A program made the position numbers and the translations under genes. A model generated the notes under the pieces. It searched no databases, was not told the origin of the DNA, and saw only the letters and a program-made list of their open reading frames with translations. From contig NZ_JBHTCX010000011.1 of assembly GCF_042666875.1 (NCBI RefSeq), positions 372,001-436,000 on the forward strand: a DNA stretch of 64,000 nucleotides, given 5' to 3'. This document shows, piece by piece, positions 15,947 to 24,589 of this stretch (positions are counted from its first letter, which is position 1; every line of letters begins with the position of its first letter). Source of the stretch: Brachybacterium sp042666875 (GTDB taxonomy: Bacteria; Actinomycetota; Actinomycetes; Actinomycetales; Dermabacteraceae).

Positions 15947-17314
15947 ATGAGCCTGGTCGTCCAGAAGTTCGGGGGATCCTCCGTCGCCGACGCCGACTCG
16001 ATCAAGCGCGTCGCCCAGAGGATCTCCTTGTACTCCAAGGCGGGTCACAAGGTGGTGGTCGTCGTCTCCGCGATGGGTGACAGCACCGATGAGCTGATCG
16101 ACCTCGCCCAGCAGGTCACGCCCAACCCGCCGCCGCGTGAGCTGGACATGCTGCTCACCTCGGGGGAGCGGATCTCGATGGCGATCCTGTCGATGGCGCT
16201 GAACGCCGTCGACGTCGATGCCCGCGCCTACACCGGTTCGCAGGCGGGCCTGATCACCGACGAGATCCACGGCAAGGCGCACATCCTCAAGGTGACCCCC
16301 GGGCGGATCCAGGAGGCCCTGGACGAGGGGTCGGTCGCGATCGTCGCCGGCTTCCAGGGCGTCTCCCAGACCACCAAGGACATCACCACCCTGGGCCGCG
16401 GCGGCTCGGACACCACGGCCGTCTCCCTGGCCGCGGCGCTGGACGCCGACGTCTGCGAGATCTACTCCGACGTCGACGGCGTGTTCACCGCGGACCCCCG
16501 CATCGTGCCCGCCGCCCGCCGCGTCCCCTACATCTCCTGCGAGGAGATGCTGGACCTGGCCGCCAACGGCGCCAAGATCCTCATGGTGCGCAGCGTGGAG
16601 TACGCCCGCCGCTACGGAGTACCGCTGCATGTGCGCTCCTCCTACTCCGGCCGCCTGGGCACGATCGTCTCCGACGACCCCGACCGCGTGATCCCCATCG
16701 ACCCCGACGTCACCATCCGCAGCGCGGACGTCGTCCGTCGCGACGCCGCTGACCCGACCAAGGAGCTCCCCATGGACGACATCGCCGATCCCGGCCTCGA
16801 GGCCCCCATCATCTCGGGCGTGGCGCACGACCGCAGCGAAGGCAAGATCACCGTCGTCGAGGTGCCCGACACCCCGGGCAAGGCCGCGCTGCTGTTCGAC
16901 GTCGTCGCCGGCTCCGGCGCGAACATCGACATGATCGTCCAGAACTCCTCGACCACCGACGACACCGTCGCGATCTCCCTGACCCTGCCGGAGACCGACG
17001 TGCCGGCCGCGCTCGAGGCGATCGAGACGGCGCGTGAGACCATCGGGTACACCGAGGTGCGCTACGACGACCAGATCGGCAAGGTCAGCATCGTCGGCGC
17101 CGGCATGAAGTCCCACCCCGGCGTCTCGGCGACGCTGTTCCGCTCCCTCGGGGATGCGGGCATCAATATCGACATGATCTCCACGTCGGAGATCCGCATC
17201 TCCGTGGTCACCGAGCAGTCCCGGCTCGACGACGCGGTGCGGGTCATCCACTCCGCGTTCGGCCTCGACGCCGATCAGACGGAGGCCGTGGTCTACGGAG
17301 GGACCGGACGATGA
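15947..17314 (+). CDS. lysC: Aspartate kinase, alpha subunit
   Basis: 455 residues. It phosphorylates aspartate, the first step toward lysine, diaminopimelate, threonine and methionine. The N-terminal kinase domain has VVQKFGGSSVADADSI and TTLGRGGSDTTAVSLAAAL; the C-terminal third holds two ACT domains (ITVVEVPDTPGKAALLF and KVSIVGAGMKSHPGVSATLF) that bind feedback inhibitors. It overlaps asd by 4 bp. Length is about 30 residues over the usual 420, from a linker after SDDPDRV before the ACT part. An internal start makes a beta subunit as in Corynebacterium. Confidence 0.97.
   Translation: MSLVVQKFGGSSVADADSIKRVAQRISLYSKAGHKVVVVVSAMGDSTDELIDLAQQVTPNPPPRELDMLLTSGERISMAILSMALNAVDVDARAYTGSQAGLITDEIHGKAHILKVTPGRIQEALDEGSVAIVAGFQGVSQTTKDITTLGRGGSDTTAVSLAAALDADVCEIYSDVDGVFTADPRIVPAARRVPYISCEEMLDLAANGAKILMVRSVEYARRYGVPLHVRSSYSGRLGTIVSDDPDRVIPIDPDVTIRSADVVRRDAADPTKELPMDDIADPGLEAPIISGVAHDRSEGKITVVEVPDTPGKAALLFDVVAGSGANIDMIVQNSSTTDDTVAISLTLPETDVPAALEAIETARETIGYTEVRYDDQIGKVSIVGAGMKSHPGVSATLFRSLGDAGINIDMISTSEIRISVVTEQSRLDDAVRVIHSAFGLDADQTEAVVYGGTGR
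16772..17314 (+). CDS. lysC: Aspartate kinase beta subunit from an internal start
   Basis: In-frame ATG at 16772, codon 276 of lysC, is preceded by AAGGAG with a 6-nt spacer inside the coding region. The product would be 180 residues, containing exactly the two ACT domains. This matches the alpha2beta2 arrangement known from Corynebacterium and Bacillus aspartokinase II, where the beta chain is made from an internal start. Translation from this site is inferred from the ribosome site and position. Confidence 0.75.
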   Translation: MDDIADPGLEAPIISGVAHDRSEGKITVVEVPDTPGKAALLFDVVAGSGANIDMIVQNSSTTDDTVAISLTLPETDVPAALEAIETARETIGYTEVRYDDQIGKVSIVGAGMKSHPGVSATLFRSLGDAGINIDMISTSEIRISVVTEQSRLDDAVRVIHSAFGLDADQTEAVVYGGTGR

Positions 17315-18429
17315 GCACTCAGAACACCACCGCCACCACCGCTGCGCCCGACTTCACCACCACCCCCGGCTACCGGGCCGACGGCCCCGTCATCGGCCTG
17401 GTCGGCGCGACCGGCCAGGTGGGCCGCGTGATGCTGTCCCTGCTCGCCGAGCGGGCCGTGCCCCACAGCGCGGTGCGCGCCTTCGCCTCGGCCCGCAGCG
17501 CCGGCACCACCGTGCAGTACGCCGGCCAGGAGCTGACGGTCGAGGACGCCGAGGCCGCGGACATCACCTCCGAGGGCTCCCGCGTGGACATCGCGATCTT
17601 CTCGGCCGGTGGATCCACCTCCAAGGCCCTGGCCCCGCGGTTCGCCGAGGCCGGCGCCACCGTCGTGGACAACTCCTCGGCGTGGCGCCGTGACGACGAG
17701 GTGCCCCTCGTCGTCTCCGAGGTGAACCCGCAGGCCATCGCGTCGGCCCCGCGCGGGATCATCGCCAACCCCAACTGCACCACGATGGCGGCGATGCCCA
17801 CCCTGAAGGCTCTGCACGATGAGGCGGGCCTGGCGCGGCTGAAGGTCGCCACCTACCAGGCCGTCTCCGGCTCCGGCGTGGCCGGCGTCGCGGAGCTGGC
17901 CGGGCAGGTCCGCGCCGGCGCCGAGGACGTGGAGAAGCTGGCCCTGGACGGGTCTGCCCTCGATCTGGGTGAGCCGTCGGCCTATGCGAAGCCGATCGCC
18001 TTCAACGTGCTCGCACTCGCCGGGAATCTGGTCGAGGACGGCTCCGGCGAGACCGACGAGGAGCAGAAGCTCCGCAACGAGTCGCGCAAGATCCTGGACC
18101 TGCCGGACCTGCCGGTGGCCGGGACCTGCGTGCGCGTGCCGGTGATGACCGGCCACGCCGTCGCGATCCACGCCGAGTTCGATCAGGCCATCAGCCCCGA
18201 GCGCGCCCGTGAGCTGCTCGAGGCCGCCCCGGGCGTGTCCGTCGTCGAGCTGCCCAATCCGCTCGAGGCGGCTGGTCAGGACGGCACGTTCGTCGGACGT
18301 ATCCGGCAGGATCAGTCGGTGCCCGGCGGCAAGGGGCTCATCCTGTTCGCCGTAGCGGATAATCTGCGCAAAGGCGCCGCACTGAACGCCATCCAGATCG
18401 CCGAGCTGATCGCCGAGGAGAAGAACTGA
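17311..18429 (+). CDS. asd: Aspartate-semialdehyde dehydrogenase
   Basis: 372 residues, ATG overlapping the lysC stop (ATGA), with GGAGG upstream. It reduces aspartyl phosphate to the semialdehyde with NADPH. The nucleotide site GLVGATGQVGRVM lies near residue 30 after an N-terminal extension of ~20 Thr/Ala-rich residues. The catalytic Cys is in IIANPNCTTMAAMPTL, and later RVPVMTGHAVAIHAEF holds the conserved Arg and His. It forms an operon with lysC; the downstream TetR gene begins in its stop codon. Confidence 0.97.
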   Translation: MSTQNTTATTAAPDFTTTPGYRADGPVIGLVGATGQVGRVMLSLLAERAVPHSAVRAFASARSAGTTVQYAGQELTVEDAEAADITSEGSRVDIAIFSAGGSTSKALAPRFAEAGATVVDNSSAWRRDDEVPLVVSEVNPQAIASAPRGIIANPNCTTMAAMPTLKALHDEAGLARLKVATYQAVSGSGVAGVAELAGQVRAGAEDVEKLALDGSALDLGEPSAYAKPIAFNVLALAGNLVEDGSGETDEEQKLRNESRKILDLPDLPVAGTCVRVPVMTGHAVAIHAEFDQAISPERARELLEAAPGVSVVELPNPLEAAGQDGTFVGRIRQDQSVPGGKGLILFAVADNLRKGAALNAIQIAELIAEEKN

Positions 18430-19250
18430 TGAACATGGACGCTGCGAGCGGGCCTCCCGGACCCGGAACCGGGCCCGCTCCGCTGTCGTCCGAGTTTTCG
18501 GATCGTGCTGGGGGCGAACATTTCGGCCAGGCGGCACCGGCCGCCCCAGTCGGCCCGATGATCGTGGCACTTCGTACACTCGACACCCTGACCACCGGAG
18601 AGCAGGCACCCGACGACGGCCCGCGAATCGTCATCGACGCCGCCCCGGAACTGGCCAGCCTGCAGACCAGTCCCGGCCAGGCGCGCCGGGAGGCCATCCT
18701 CGATGGCGCGTCCGCACTGTTCGCCGAGCGCGGCTATCACGGGGCCAGCCTGCGTGACATCTCGCGTCGCGTGGGGATCTCTCATCCAGGGATGCTGCAC
18801 CACTTCTCCTCGAAGGAGACCCTGCTGGGTGCGGTCATCGATCGTCTCGAGGCCCACGCACAGGGCCTCATGGACTCGACCGAGGCCCTGCAGGGCTCAC
18901 CGAAGGCCCTGCTCGCGGCGCTGACCGGGCCCTGGAGTCCGTCCCAGCACTCGATGTGCCTGCTGGCCACGCTGTCTGCGGAGATCGTCAATCCCAGCCA
19001 TCCGGGCCGCTTCCGCATCGCGCGGCTTCGCCTGGTGCACGAGCACGTGCTGGAATCCGTGCTGACCAGCTACGCGGAGAAGGGGCTGCTGCGTGACGGC
19101 GCCGAGCCCGCGTTCGTGGCGCGATCAATCTTGTCGGTGCTGCTGAGCCTGGCGATGCGCGAGCATTCGGTGCGCGAGCTGCAGCAGCGCAGCGCGATCG
19201 ATCCCGTCGAAGAGCTCCACGCCTTCGTGAGCCACTATGTCGATGGCTGA
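18429..19250 (+). CDS. TetR-family regulator with long N-terminal tail
   Basis: 273 residues from ATG 18429, overlapping the asd stop (TGATG). The helix-turn-helix is unusually far in, near residues 88-135 (REAILDGASALFAERGYHGASLRDISRRVGISHPGMLHHFSSKETLL), because ~80 disordered residues precede it; an internal start such as the ATG at codon 44 is possible. The C-terminal domain is a helical ligand-binding domain. It resembles the regulator at 40875 closely around SHPGMLHHF and DRLEA.AQ. Target genes are not evident; co-transcription with lysC-asd may be incidental. Confidence 0.85.
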   Translation: MNMDAASGPPGPGTGPAPLSSEFSDRAGGEHFGQAAPAAPVGPMIVALRTLDTLTTGEQAPDDGPRIVIDAAPELASLQTSPGQARREAILDGASALFAERGYHGASLRDISRRVGISHPGMLHHFSSKETLLGAVIDRLEAHAQGLMDSTEALQGSPKALLAALTGPWSPSQHSMCLLATLSAEIVNPSHPGRFRIARLRLVHEHVLESVLTSYAEKGLLRDGAEPAFVARSILSVLLSLAMREHSVRELQQRSAIDPVEELHAFVSHYVDG

Positions 19251-19309
19251 TTGCGAGAGGTGAACGCGGTGCGTGCACGGGGGTCACGACCGATAGGGGG
19301 AGGACGACG

Positions 19310-19900
19310 ATGACCGATCCACTGCCCGGCCATTCCGAGGACATGAATCCTCCTCTGGCCCGGGAGCGCTTCGCGGCGCGCTCCCGGCTGCAGGCGCTCT
19401 CCGGTGCGACCGTGCGCGGGAGGGACGGCGAGTCCGTGGGCCGCGTGCGCGACATCTATCTGCAGGATGCGACCGGGGAGCTCGCCGCGATCACGGTGGC
19501 GCGGCGCCAGCTCAGCTCCCGCAGCGTGCTGATCCCCGCCTCCGCCATCGCCGTGCTGCCGGCGGAGCACCCGGATGAGGCGGAAGCGGCTGACGGGTCC
19601 GGGTCCGCCGGGAACCCGGCCGATGGGTCCGACGGGGACTCGGCCGACGGGAACGCGCCCGACGCCGATGGCGAGCGCTCCGACGACGGGAACGCGCCTG
19701 ACGCCGATCGCGAGCGCTCCACGCGGCGCCGTCGCGGCCGGACGACGCCGCACCCCGGCCACCCGCAGGCCCTATGGCTGCTGGTCGACGCCGACGTCGC
19801 CCGGGAGGGCATCACCGCCCCGGACACCGCCCACGCCACCCCGGAGATGCTGCGCGAGGCCGCGCGGGTCCTGGGGATCGAGGAGGCACCGGCCGAATGA
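19310..19900 (+). CDS. PRC-barrel domain protein
   Basis: 196 residues with GGGGAGGACG upstream of the ATG. The N-terminal ~80 residues form a PRC-barrel (LSGATVRGRDGESVGRVRDIYLQDATGELAAITVARR), a small beta-barrel known from RimM and photosynthetic reaction-centre proteins. Then comes an acidic linker with a repeated DDGNAPDADGERS/DGNAPDADRERS unit, a short basic stretch and a second conserved C-terminal piece (ALWLLVDADVAREGITAPDT). It overlaps the glycosyltransferase start. Role unknown; RNA or envelope association is possible for the family. Confidence 0.82.
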   Translation: MTDPLPGHSEDMNPPLARERFAARSRLQALSGATVRGRDGESVGRVRDIYLQDATGELAAITVARRQLSSRSVLIPASAIAVLPAEHPDEAEAADGSGSAGNPADGSDGDSADGNAPDADGERSDDGNAPDADRERSTRRRRGRTTPHPGHPQALWLLVDADVAREGITAPDTAHATPEMLREAARVLGIEEAPAE

Positions 19901-21198
19901 GGATCCTGGTGCTGACGCACTACTACGCCCCGGAGTTCGGGGCCCCGCAACGCCGCTGGTCGGCGCTGGTGGAGCGCTTCATGACGGCGGGGCACGACGT
20001 CACCGTCGCCGCCCCCGTGCCGCACTATCCGGGCGGGCGCCCCACCCGTGAGCAGCGCCGCGCCCACCGCGTCGGCGCCATCGAGAAGGGCATGCACCGC
20101 GAGACCGTGCTGCGCACCGCCTACCTCCCGCACCGGGCGGACATCGCCTCGCGGACCGTCGACCACGTCGTCGCAGCCGGGGACGCGCTGCGCCGGGTGC
20201 GCCGTCGCTTCGCCCGGGCTGCTTCTCGCCCCGACGTGGTGATCGCGACCGCCCCCGCCATCCCGACGCTGCTGGTGGGGCACCTGCTCGCGGCCCGCTG
20301 GCGGGTCCCGCTGGTGGTGGAGATGCGTGATGCCTGGCCGGACCTGGTCACCCACGTCGGCCCCGCCGGTGCGCTGCCCGCCGAAGCCGCCCACGCCCCG
20401 CACCCCGGCCTCGCCCGCCGTATCGTGCGCTGGATCGTCGCCCGGGCCAAGGGACTGGTCCACCAGCAGGTCACCCGCTGGCAGAGCACCGCACGCGCCG
20501 TCGTCACCACCACCTCCCGCTTCGCCGACGTGCTGCACGAGCGGGGCGTGACCAAGGTCGAGGTGGTCCGCAACGGCACCGACCTCTCCCAGGTCCCCAC
20601 CCAGCGTGACCACGCAGCCGGCGACCACTCCGAGCTGCGGTGCCTCTACCTGGGCAACATGGGCCGGTCCCAAGGGCTGGAGACGGTGGTCAGGGCCGCC
20701 GCCCGGCTGCATCACGACGGGGTCGAGATTCAGGTGCGGCTGATCGGGCACGGGATCGAGGCACCGGCTCTGGCCGCCCTCGCCCATGAGCTCGATGCCC
20801 CGGTCACGGTGCTGCCGCGCATCCCGCACCGCGAGGTGGGGGAGCAGTACGCCTGGGCGGACACGGTCGTGGTCTCCCTGCGCGATTGGGCCCCGTTCGC
20901 CTGGACGGTGCCCTCCAAGCTCTACGAGATGCTCGCCACCGGCCGGCACATCACCGCTCTGCTGGCCGGGGAAGCGGCCGACGTGATCCGCCGGGCCCGC
21001 GCCGGCGACGTGCTGCCTCCGCAGGACGAGGACGCCCTGGTGGACCTGTGGCGGGGTCTGGCCGAGGACCGCTCCCGCGCCCGGGTGCGCCCCAGCGGCC
21101 GCGAATGGGTCGCCGAGCACGCCGACGACGACGTGCTGGCGCGGCAGTATCTGGTGATCCTGGAGTCGGTGACCGGGGCGGTGCCGGTGACGCGCTGA
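19897..21198 (+). CDS. GT4-type glycosyltransferase (WbuB-like)
   Basis: 433 residues from ATG 19897, overlapping the PRC-barrel stop (ATGA) with GAGGAGG upstream. The N-terminus RILVLTHYYAPEFGAPQRRWSALVERFMTAGHDVTV is that of GT4 enzymes that take a nucleotide-sugar donor; the C-terminal Rossmann part has LYLGNMGRSQGLETVVRA, GHGIEAPALAALA and PSKLYEMLATGRHI. The acceptor cannot be told; coupling to the PRC-barrel gene suggests an envelope glycan. Confidence 0.88.
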   Translation: MRILVLTHYYAPEFGAPQRRWSALVERFMTAGHDVTVAAPVPHYPGGRPTREQRRAHRVGAIEKGMHRETVLRTAYLPHRADIASRTVDHVVAAGDALRRVRRRFARAASRPDVVIATAPAIPTLLVGHLLAARWRVPLVVEMRDAWPDLVTHVGPAGALPAEAAHAPHPGLARRIVRWIVARAKGLVHQQVTRWQSTARAVVTTTSRFADVLHERGVTKVEVVRNGTDLSQVPTQRDHAAGDHSELRCLYLGNMGRSQGLETVVRAAARLHHDGVEIQVRLIGHGIEAPALAALAHELDAPVTVLPRIPHREVGEQYAWADTVVVSLRDWAPFAWTVPSKLYEMLATGRHITALLAGEAADVIRRARAGDVLPPQDEDALVDLWRGLAEDRSRARVRPSGREWVAEHADDDVLARQYLVILESVTGAVPVTR

Positions 21199-21282
21199 CA
21201 AGTGCAGTTGTGGCGCTGGGGGGATCGCACTGTCGTGGCGCTGAGGGGTCGTCTACTCGTCGCGCAGTGACACCGCGGAGCC

Positions 21283-22278
21283 TCAGGCCCGCTGGTCGCG
21301 GCGCCAGCGCTGCGGGGTGACGCCGTACAGGACGCGAAAGCGCCTGACCAGGTACGACGCGTCCCTCAGTCCCGTCTGCGCGGCGATCGCCCCGAGCGGC
21401 AGATCGGTCTCCCGGAGCAGGCGTCGTATCTCGGTCATACGCCGTTCGGTGATCCAGTCGAGCAGGGGCCGGCCGGTGCGTTCACGCACCACGGTGGTGA
21501 GATGGCCCGGCGTGTAGCCGATGGACTCGGCAACATCGGTGACGGTCACCGGTCTGCGGAAGTGCGCCTCGATCTCCTCGAAGACTCGCTCCACCAGCGG
21601 ATCAGGTGTCAAGGCCTCTCCCGGGAAAAGGCGCGCAGCCGCGACCAGAATGCGGGTAAGGAGTGCGCTCACCGCCTCTCGGGTCCCCAGACGCTCCGGT
21701 GCCGTGATCTCCTCGGCGAGGTCACCGATCCACGTCGACCAGCGGGCGCGGTCACGGTCGGGAACGAAGGCGGTTCCGGAGCCGGGGGAGAACATCGCGA
21801 ACAGCGGGTGGTGCGCCCAGGCCAGTGGTGAGAGCGGTGACAGCGCCGGGACGGCATCGGCGGTGAACGCGATGGCGCTTCCGCGGCATCGTGATGCTTC
21901 TGCGAGGTCGGAGGCGTCCACCACCGTGCCCGGCGGCACCGCGTGGAGCTGCCCGGAGCGGACGGCGGGCGGACCGCCTTGAGTCTGGAGCGGTCCCGCG
22001 GGTTCCTCGAGATAGAGCAGCACGAAGAAGTCGTGGGCGTGGCGATGGTCCGGGTCCGGGTCCGGGGCCGGGGACGGGTCCGAAGCCGGCACCGGGGTCG
22101 CGGCCGGCGTCGCGCCGCCGGTGTCCGGGTCGAAGCCGCTCACGCTCACCGTCGGTGCGCCGGCGCGGTGGTCGAAGCGATAGACCGGTGTGCCATCGGG
22201 ACGCACCGTCTGCAATCTCCGTCGCCGCGCAGGGGATGTGCTGGCCGAAGAAGATGTGCTGGCCGAAGAATGTGCCAT
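21283..22278 (-). CDS. AraC-family transcriptional regulator
   Basis: 331 residues. The C-terminal ~100 residues contain both AraC helix-turn-helix motifs (VTDVAESIGYTPGHLTTVVRERTGRPLLDWITERRM and GAIAAQTGLRDASYLVRRFRVLYGVTPQRWRR). The N-terminal part is a cupin-like ligand domain (HAHDFFVLLYLEEPAGPL) with a Pro/Asp-rich insertion (PVPASDPSPAPDPDPD). It is divergent from the methyltransferase gene with a 144-bp shared gap and may control it. Confidence 0.92.
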   Translation of the reverse strand: MAHSSASTSSSASTSPARRRRLQTVRPDGTPVYRFDHRAGAPTVSVSGFDPDTGGATPAATPVPASDPSPAPDPDPDHRHAHDFFVLLYLEEPAGPLQTQGGPPAVRSGQLHAVPPGTVVDASDLAEASRCRGSAIAFTADAVPALSPLSPLAWAHHPLFAMFSPGSGTAFVPDRDRARWSTWIGDLAEEITAPERLGTREAVSALLTRILVAAARLFPGEALTPDPLVERVFEEIEAHFRRPVTVTDVAESIGYTPGHLTTVVRERTGRPLLDWITERRMTEIRRLLRETDLPLGAIAAQTGLRDASYLVRRFRVLYGVTPQRWRRDQRA

Positions 22279-22422
22279 CTTGCCTCGCCTCTGTGCTGTC
22301 CGGCGACCGATTTACATCAAAGACTGGGCCCACCATACGGCGACCCGGGTATCGACGGCGCCCGCATGGCACGCCGCCATGGGACTCGCGCAGCGGTACC
22401 AGTACAAGACGAAGGAGACCAG

Positions 22423-23265
22423 ATGACGAGCCGGCGCGACGTCCGCATCATCGATCACCGCACGACGCGGGAGCGGAACCGCTCCTTCCTGCCCGGCATC
22501 GGCCGCGCCTGGCTGATGCCGATGTACGACATCATCACCAAGGTGGCCGGCGCCGGCTCAGTGCACCGTCGCGGCGCCGAGCTCGCCGGCATCAAAGCCG
22601 GGGAGTCGATGCTCGACGTGGGCTGCGGCACCGGCAACTTCTCCCTCACGATTCTCGGTCGGCAGCACGGCGCCCGGGTCACGGGTCTGGACCCGGACGG
22701 TGCCGCTCTGCGACGAGCGGCGCGCAAGGCCCGACGGCGCGGCTTACCGCTCACGCTGATCCAGGGATACGCCGACCGTCTCCCCGTGGGGGACTCCTCA
22801 CTGGACCACGTCGTCTCCGCGCTGGCCCTGCACCACGTCGATGCCGCGGACCGGGCGCGCTTCGCCGCCGAGGCGCTCCGGGCACTCAGACCCGGCGGCA
22901 CCATCACCATCGCCGACTTCGATGGGCCAGGGTCCGACGCCGAGCACGGGGGTGGGAACACGCACGGGGGTCACTCAGCGCTCGGGAGCGAGTCCGCGCG
23001 TGGCAACGGCCGTGGACGCGCAGGCGGGTCCGGGCATGCGCACAGCCGCGCGGGCGGCCACGGACCGGCTCACGCGATGCGCCACCTCCTCGCCGTGCTG
23101 CCGACCCGCAGAGCACCGGTGCCCACCGTCGGCGACAACGAGGGCGGCGACGACAACGGGATCGTCACCCTCCTCACCGAGGCCGGATTCGACCGGGCCC
23201 GCGAACTCGACCACATCCAGGACCGCACCGGGCGCGTGAGCTTCGTGCAGGCGACCCGCCCGTGA
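22423..23265 (+). CDS. Class I SAM-dependent methyltransferase with a His/Gly-rich insertion
   Basis: 280 residues from ATG 22423, with GAAGGAGA 5 nt upstream; the frame is open further left but overlaps the AraC gene. Methyltransferase motif I is LDVGCGTGNFSLT, motif II GLDPDG, and the later ALHHVDAADRARFAAEALRALRPGGTITIADFDGP is typical of the UbiE/type-11 group. Between there and the C-terminus is an insertion of about 50 residues of Gly, His, Ser and Arg (HGGGNTHGGHS, SGHAHSRAGGHG). Substrate unknown; a small molecule is likely. Confidence 0.88.
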   Translation: MTSRRDVRIIDHRTTRERNRSFLPGIGRAWLMPMYDIITKVAGAGSVHRRGAELAGIKAGESMLDVGCGTGNFSLTILGRQHGARVTGLDPDGAALRRAARKARRRGLPLTLIQGYADRLPVGDSSLDHVVSALALHHVDAADRARFAAEALRALRPGGTITIADFDGPGSDAEHGGGNTHGGHSALGSESARGNGRGRAGGSGHAHSRAGGHGPAHAMRHLLAVLPTRRAPVPTVGDNEGGDDNGIVTLLTEAGFDRARELDHIQDRTGRVSFVQATRP

Positions 23266-23388
23266 GAACACCGCACCGTCAGCGCCGGTGTCTGTGCCGA
23301 GGCCCGGTTCCTCGGAGTCCGGTCCCTCGGAGTCGCATGGCGGGCCGGCCGGTGGAGGGCGGGCCGACTGGCGGGGGACGGATGTCGA

Positions 23389-23460
23389 CTCGGCGGTACT
23401 CCAGGGGACAGGCGCGGCATATATGGCCGCGCCTGTCGATGTGAGTACCGTCCAGCAGGA
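23389..23460. repeat. 72-bp palindromic intergenic repeat, copy 1
   Basis: A cruciform-shaped element: outer arms CGGTACTC and GAGTACCG, and a central dyad AGGCGCGGC / GCCGCGCCT around ATATATG. A second copy at 32150-32221 matches at about 62 of 72 positions without gaps. This copy lies in the 319-bp convergent gap between the methyltransferase and a transporter permease, where a bidirectional terminator could be useful. No gene was seen in the gap. Confidence 0.85.
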
Positions 23461-23584
23461 TCCACCCCGGTGCCCGCGCCCGCCAACCGCCGCGCAGCCC
23501 GGCTCCTGCACGGGGCTCCGGTCCCGGCACCGTCGCCCCAGGTCCGGCGGCTCAGCCCGCCCGCCGCTCAGCGCGCCCGACGGC

Positions 23585-24589
23585 TCAGCCCTTCACCGCC
23601 CCGGCGGCCAGGCCCTTCACGTAGAACCGCTGCAGGCTGACGTAGAGGATCACGCAGGGGATCATCGCGATCACGGCGCCGGCGACGAGCTGGCCGTAGT
23701 TGACCTCGCCGTAGGTACCCACCTGGATGTTCAGCAGGGCGACGGGCAGGGTGAAGTACCGCTCGGTGGTCAGCAGCGTCAGGGCGCCCAGGAACTCGGT
23801 CCACGAGGTCAGGAACGCGTACAGCGCGGCGCTGGCCATGCCGGGCAGGATCATCGGCCGCAGCACACTGACCAGCATCCGGCCGGTTCCGGCGCCGTCG
23901 ACGATCGCCGAGTCCTCGAGCGCCTGGGGCACGGTGTCGAAGGTGTTCTTCATGACGAAGATGCCGAAGGGCAGGGCGAAGTTCGTCGAGAACAGGATCA
24001 GCCCGAACCGCGAATCGGTCAGTCCCACGGAGTTCATCAGCAGGTACAGCGGGGTGAGGATCGCCTGGAACGGCACCATCATCGACAGCAGGATGAGGCT
24101 GAAGGCGAGCCGTGCCCCGCGGAAGCGGAACTTCGAGAACCCGTAGCCGCCGAGGGTGGCGACCACCGCCGTCAGCGCCGCGGTGGACAGCGAGACGACG
24201 ATGGAGTTGACCACCGGGCGCCACATCGTCGCCTCCCCGGAGAGGAAGATCGCGAAGTTCTCCCCGGTCAGGTCGAACATCTCGCCGAGTCCGGGGGTCC
24301 CGAGGATCACGTCGTTGGGCTGGAAGGCCCGCAGGATCGACCAGGCCAGCGGCACGGTGAAGATCAGGGCGAACAGGGTGCCCAGCACGATGTAGGGCAC
24401 CAGGCGGCGATCCTTGGTGACCGAGACCGGGTTGGCCGGTGGTCGTCCACTCGTCGTGCCACCACCGGACGGCCGGCTGCTCGTCGTGCCGCCGGCGGGT
24501 GGGCGGCCACGTGTCGGGTCGCCGGACGATGGCCGGCCGGAGGTGGCCGGTGCCTGCGCGTCGGATGCGTGTTCCCGCGAGAGGCTCAT
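23585..24589 (-). CDS. Carbohydrate ABC transporter permease, MalG type
   Basis: 334 residues. The first ~55 are a low-complexity tail with repeated GRPPAGGTTSSRP/GRPSGGGTTSGRP units. Six membrane segments follow, with the coupling loop EDSAIVDGAGTGRMLVSVLRPMI and the MalG C-terminus RFYVKGLAAGAVKG. It overlaps the MalF-type gene by 4 bp. It imports, with its partners, the sugar that the GH127 enzyme in the same operon degrades or the products of that enzyme, presumably arabinose-containing. Confidence 0.93.
   Translation of the reverse strand: MSLSREHASDAQAPATSGRPSSGDPTRGRPPAGGTTSSRPSGGGTTSGRPPANPVSVTKDRRLVPYIVLGTLFALIFTVPLAWSILRAFQPNDVILGTPGLGEMFDLTGENFAIFLSGEATMWRPVVNSIVVSLSTAALTAVVATLGGYGFSKFRFRGARLAFSLILLSMMVPFQAILTPLYLLMNSVGLTDSRFGLILFSTNFALPFGIFVMKNTFDTVPQALEDSAIVDGAGTGRMLVSVLRPMILPGMASAALYAFLTSWTEFLGALTLLTTERYFTLPVALLNIQVGTYGEVNYGQLVAGAVIAMIPCVILYVSLQRFYVKGLAAGAVKG

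Noticed and set aside
15605..17251. A 548-codon open frame antisense to lysC
   Set aside because: Repetitive Gly/Asp/His-rich translation typical of a reverse reading of a GC-rich gene; lysC on the other strand is unmistakable.
21199..21282. Small RNA or regulatory repeat between two convergent genes
   Set aside because: A ~20-bp sequence with TGGCGCTG is loosely repeated, but there is no stem structure or T-run to support a function.
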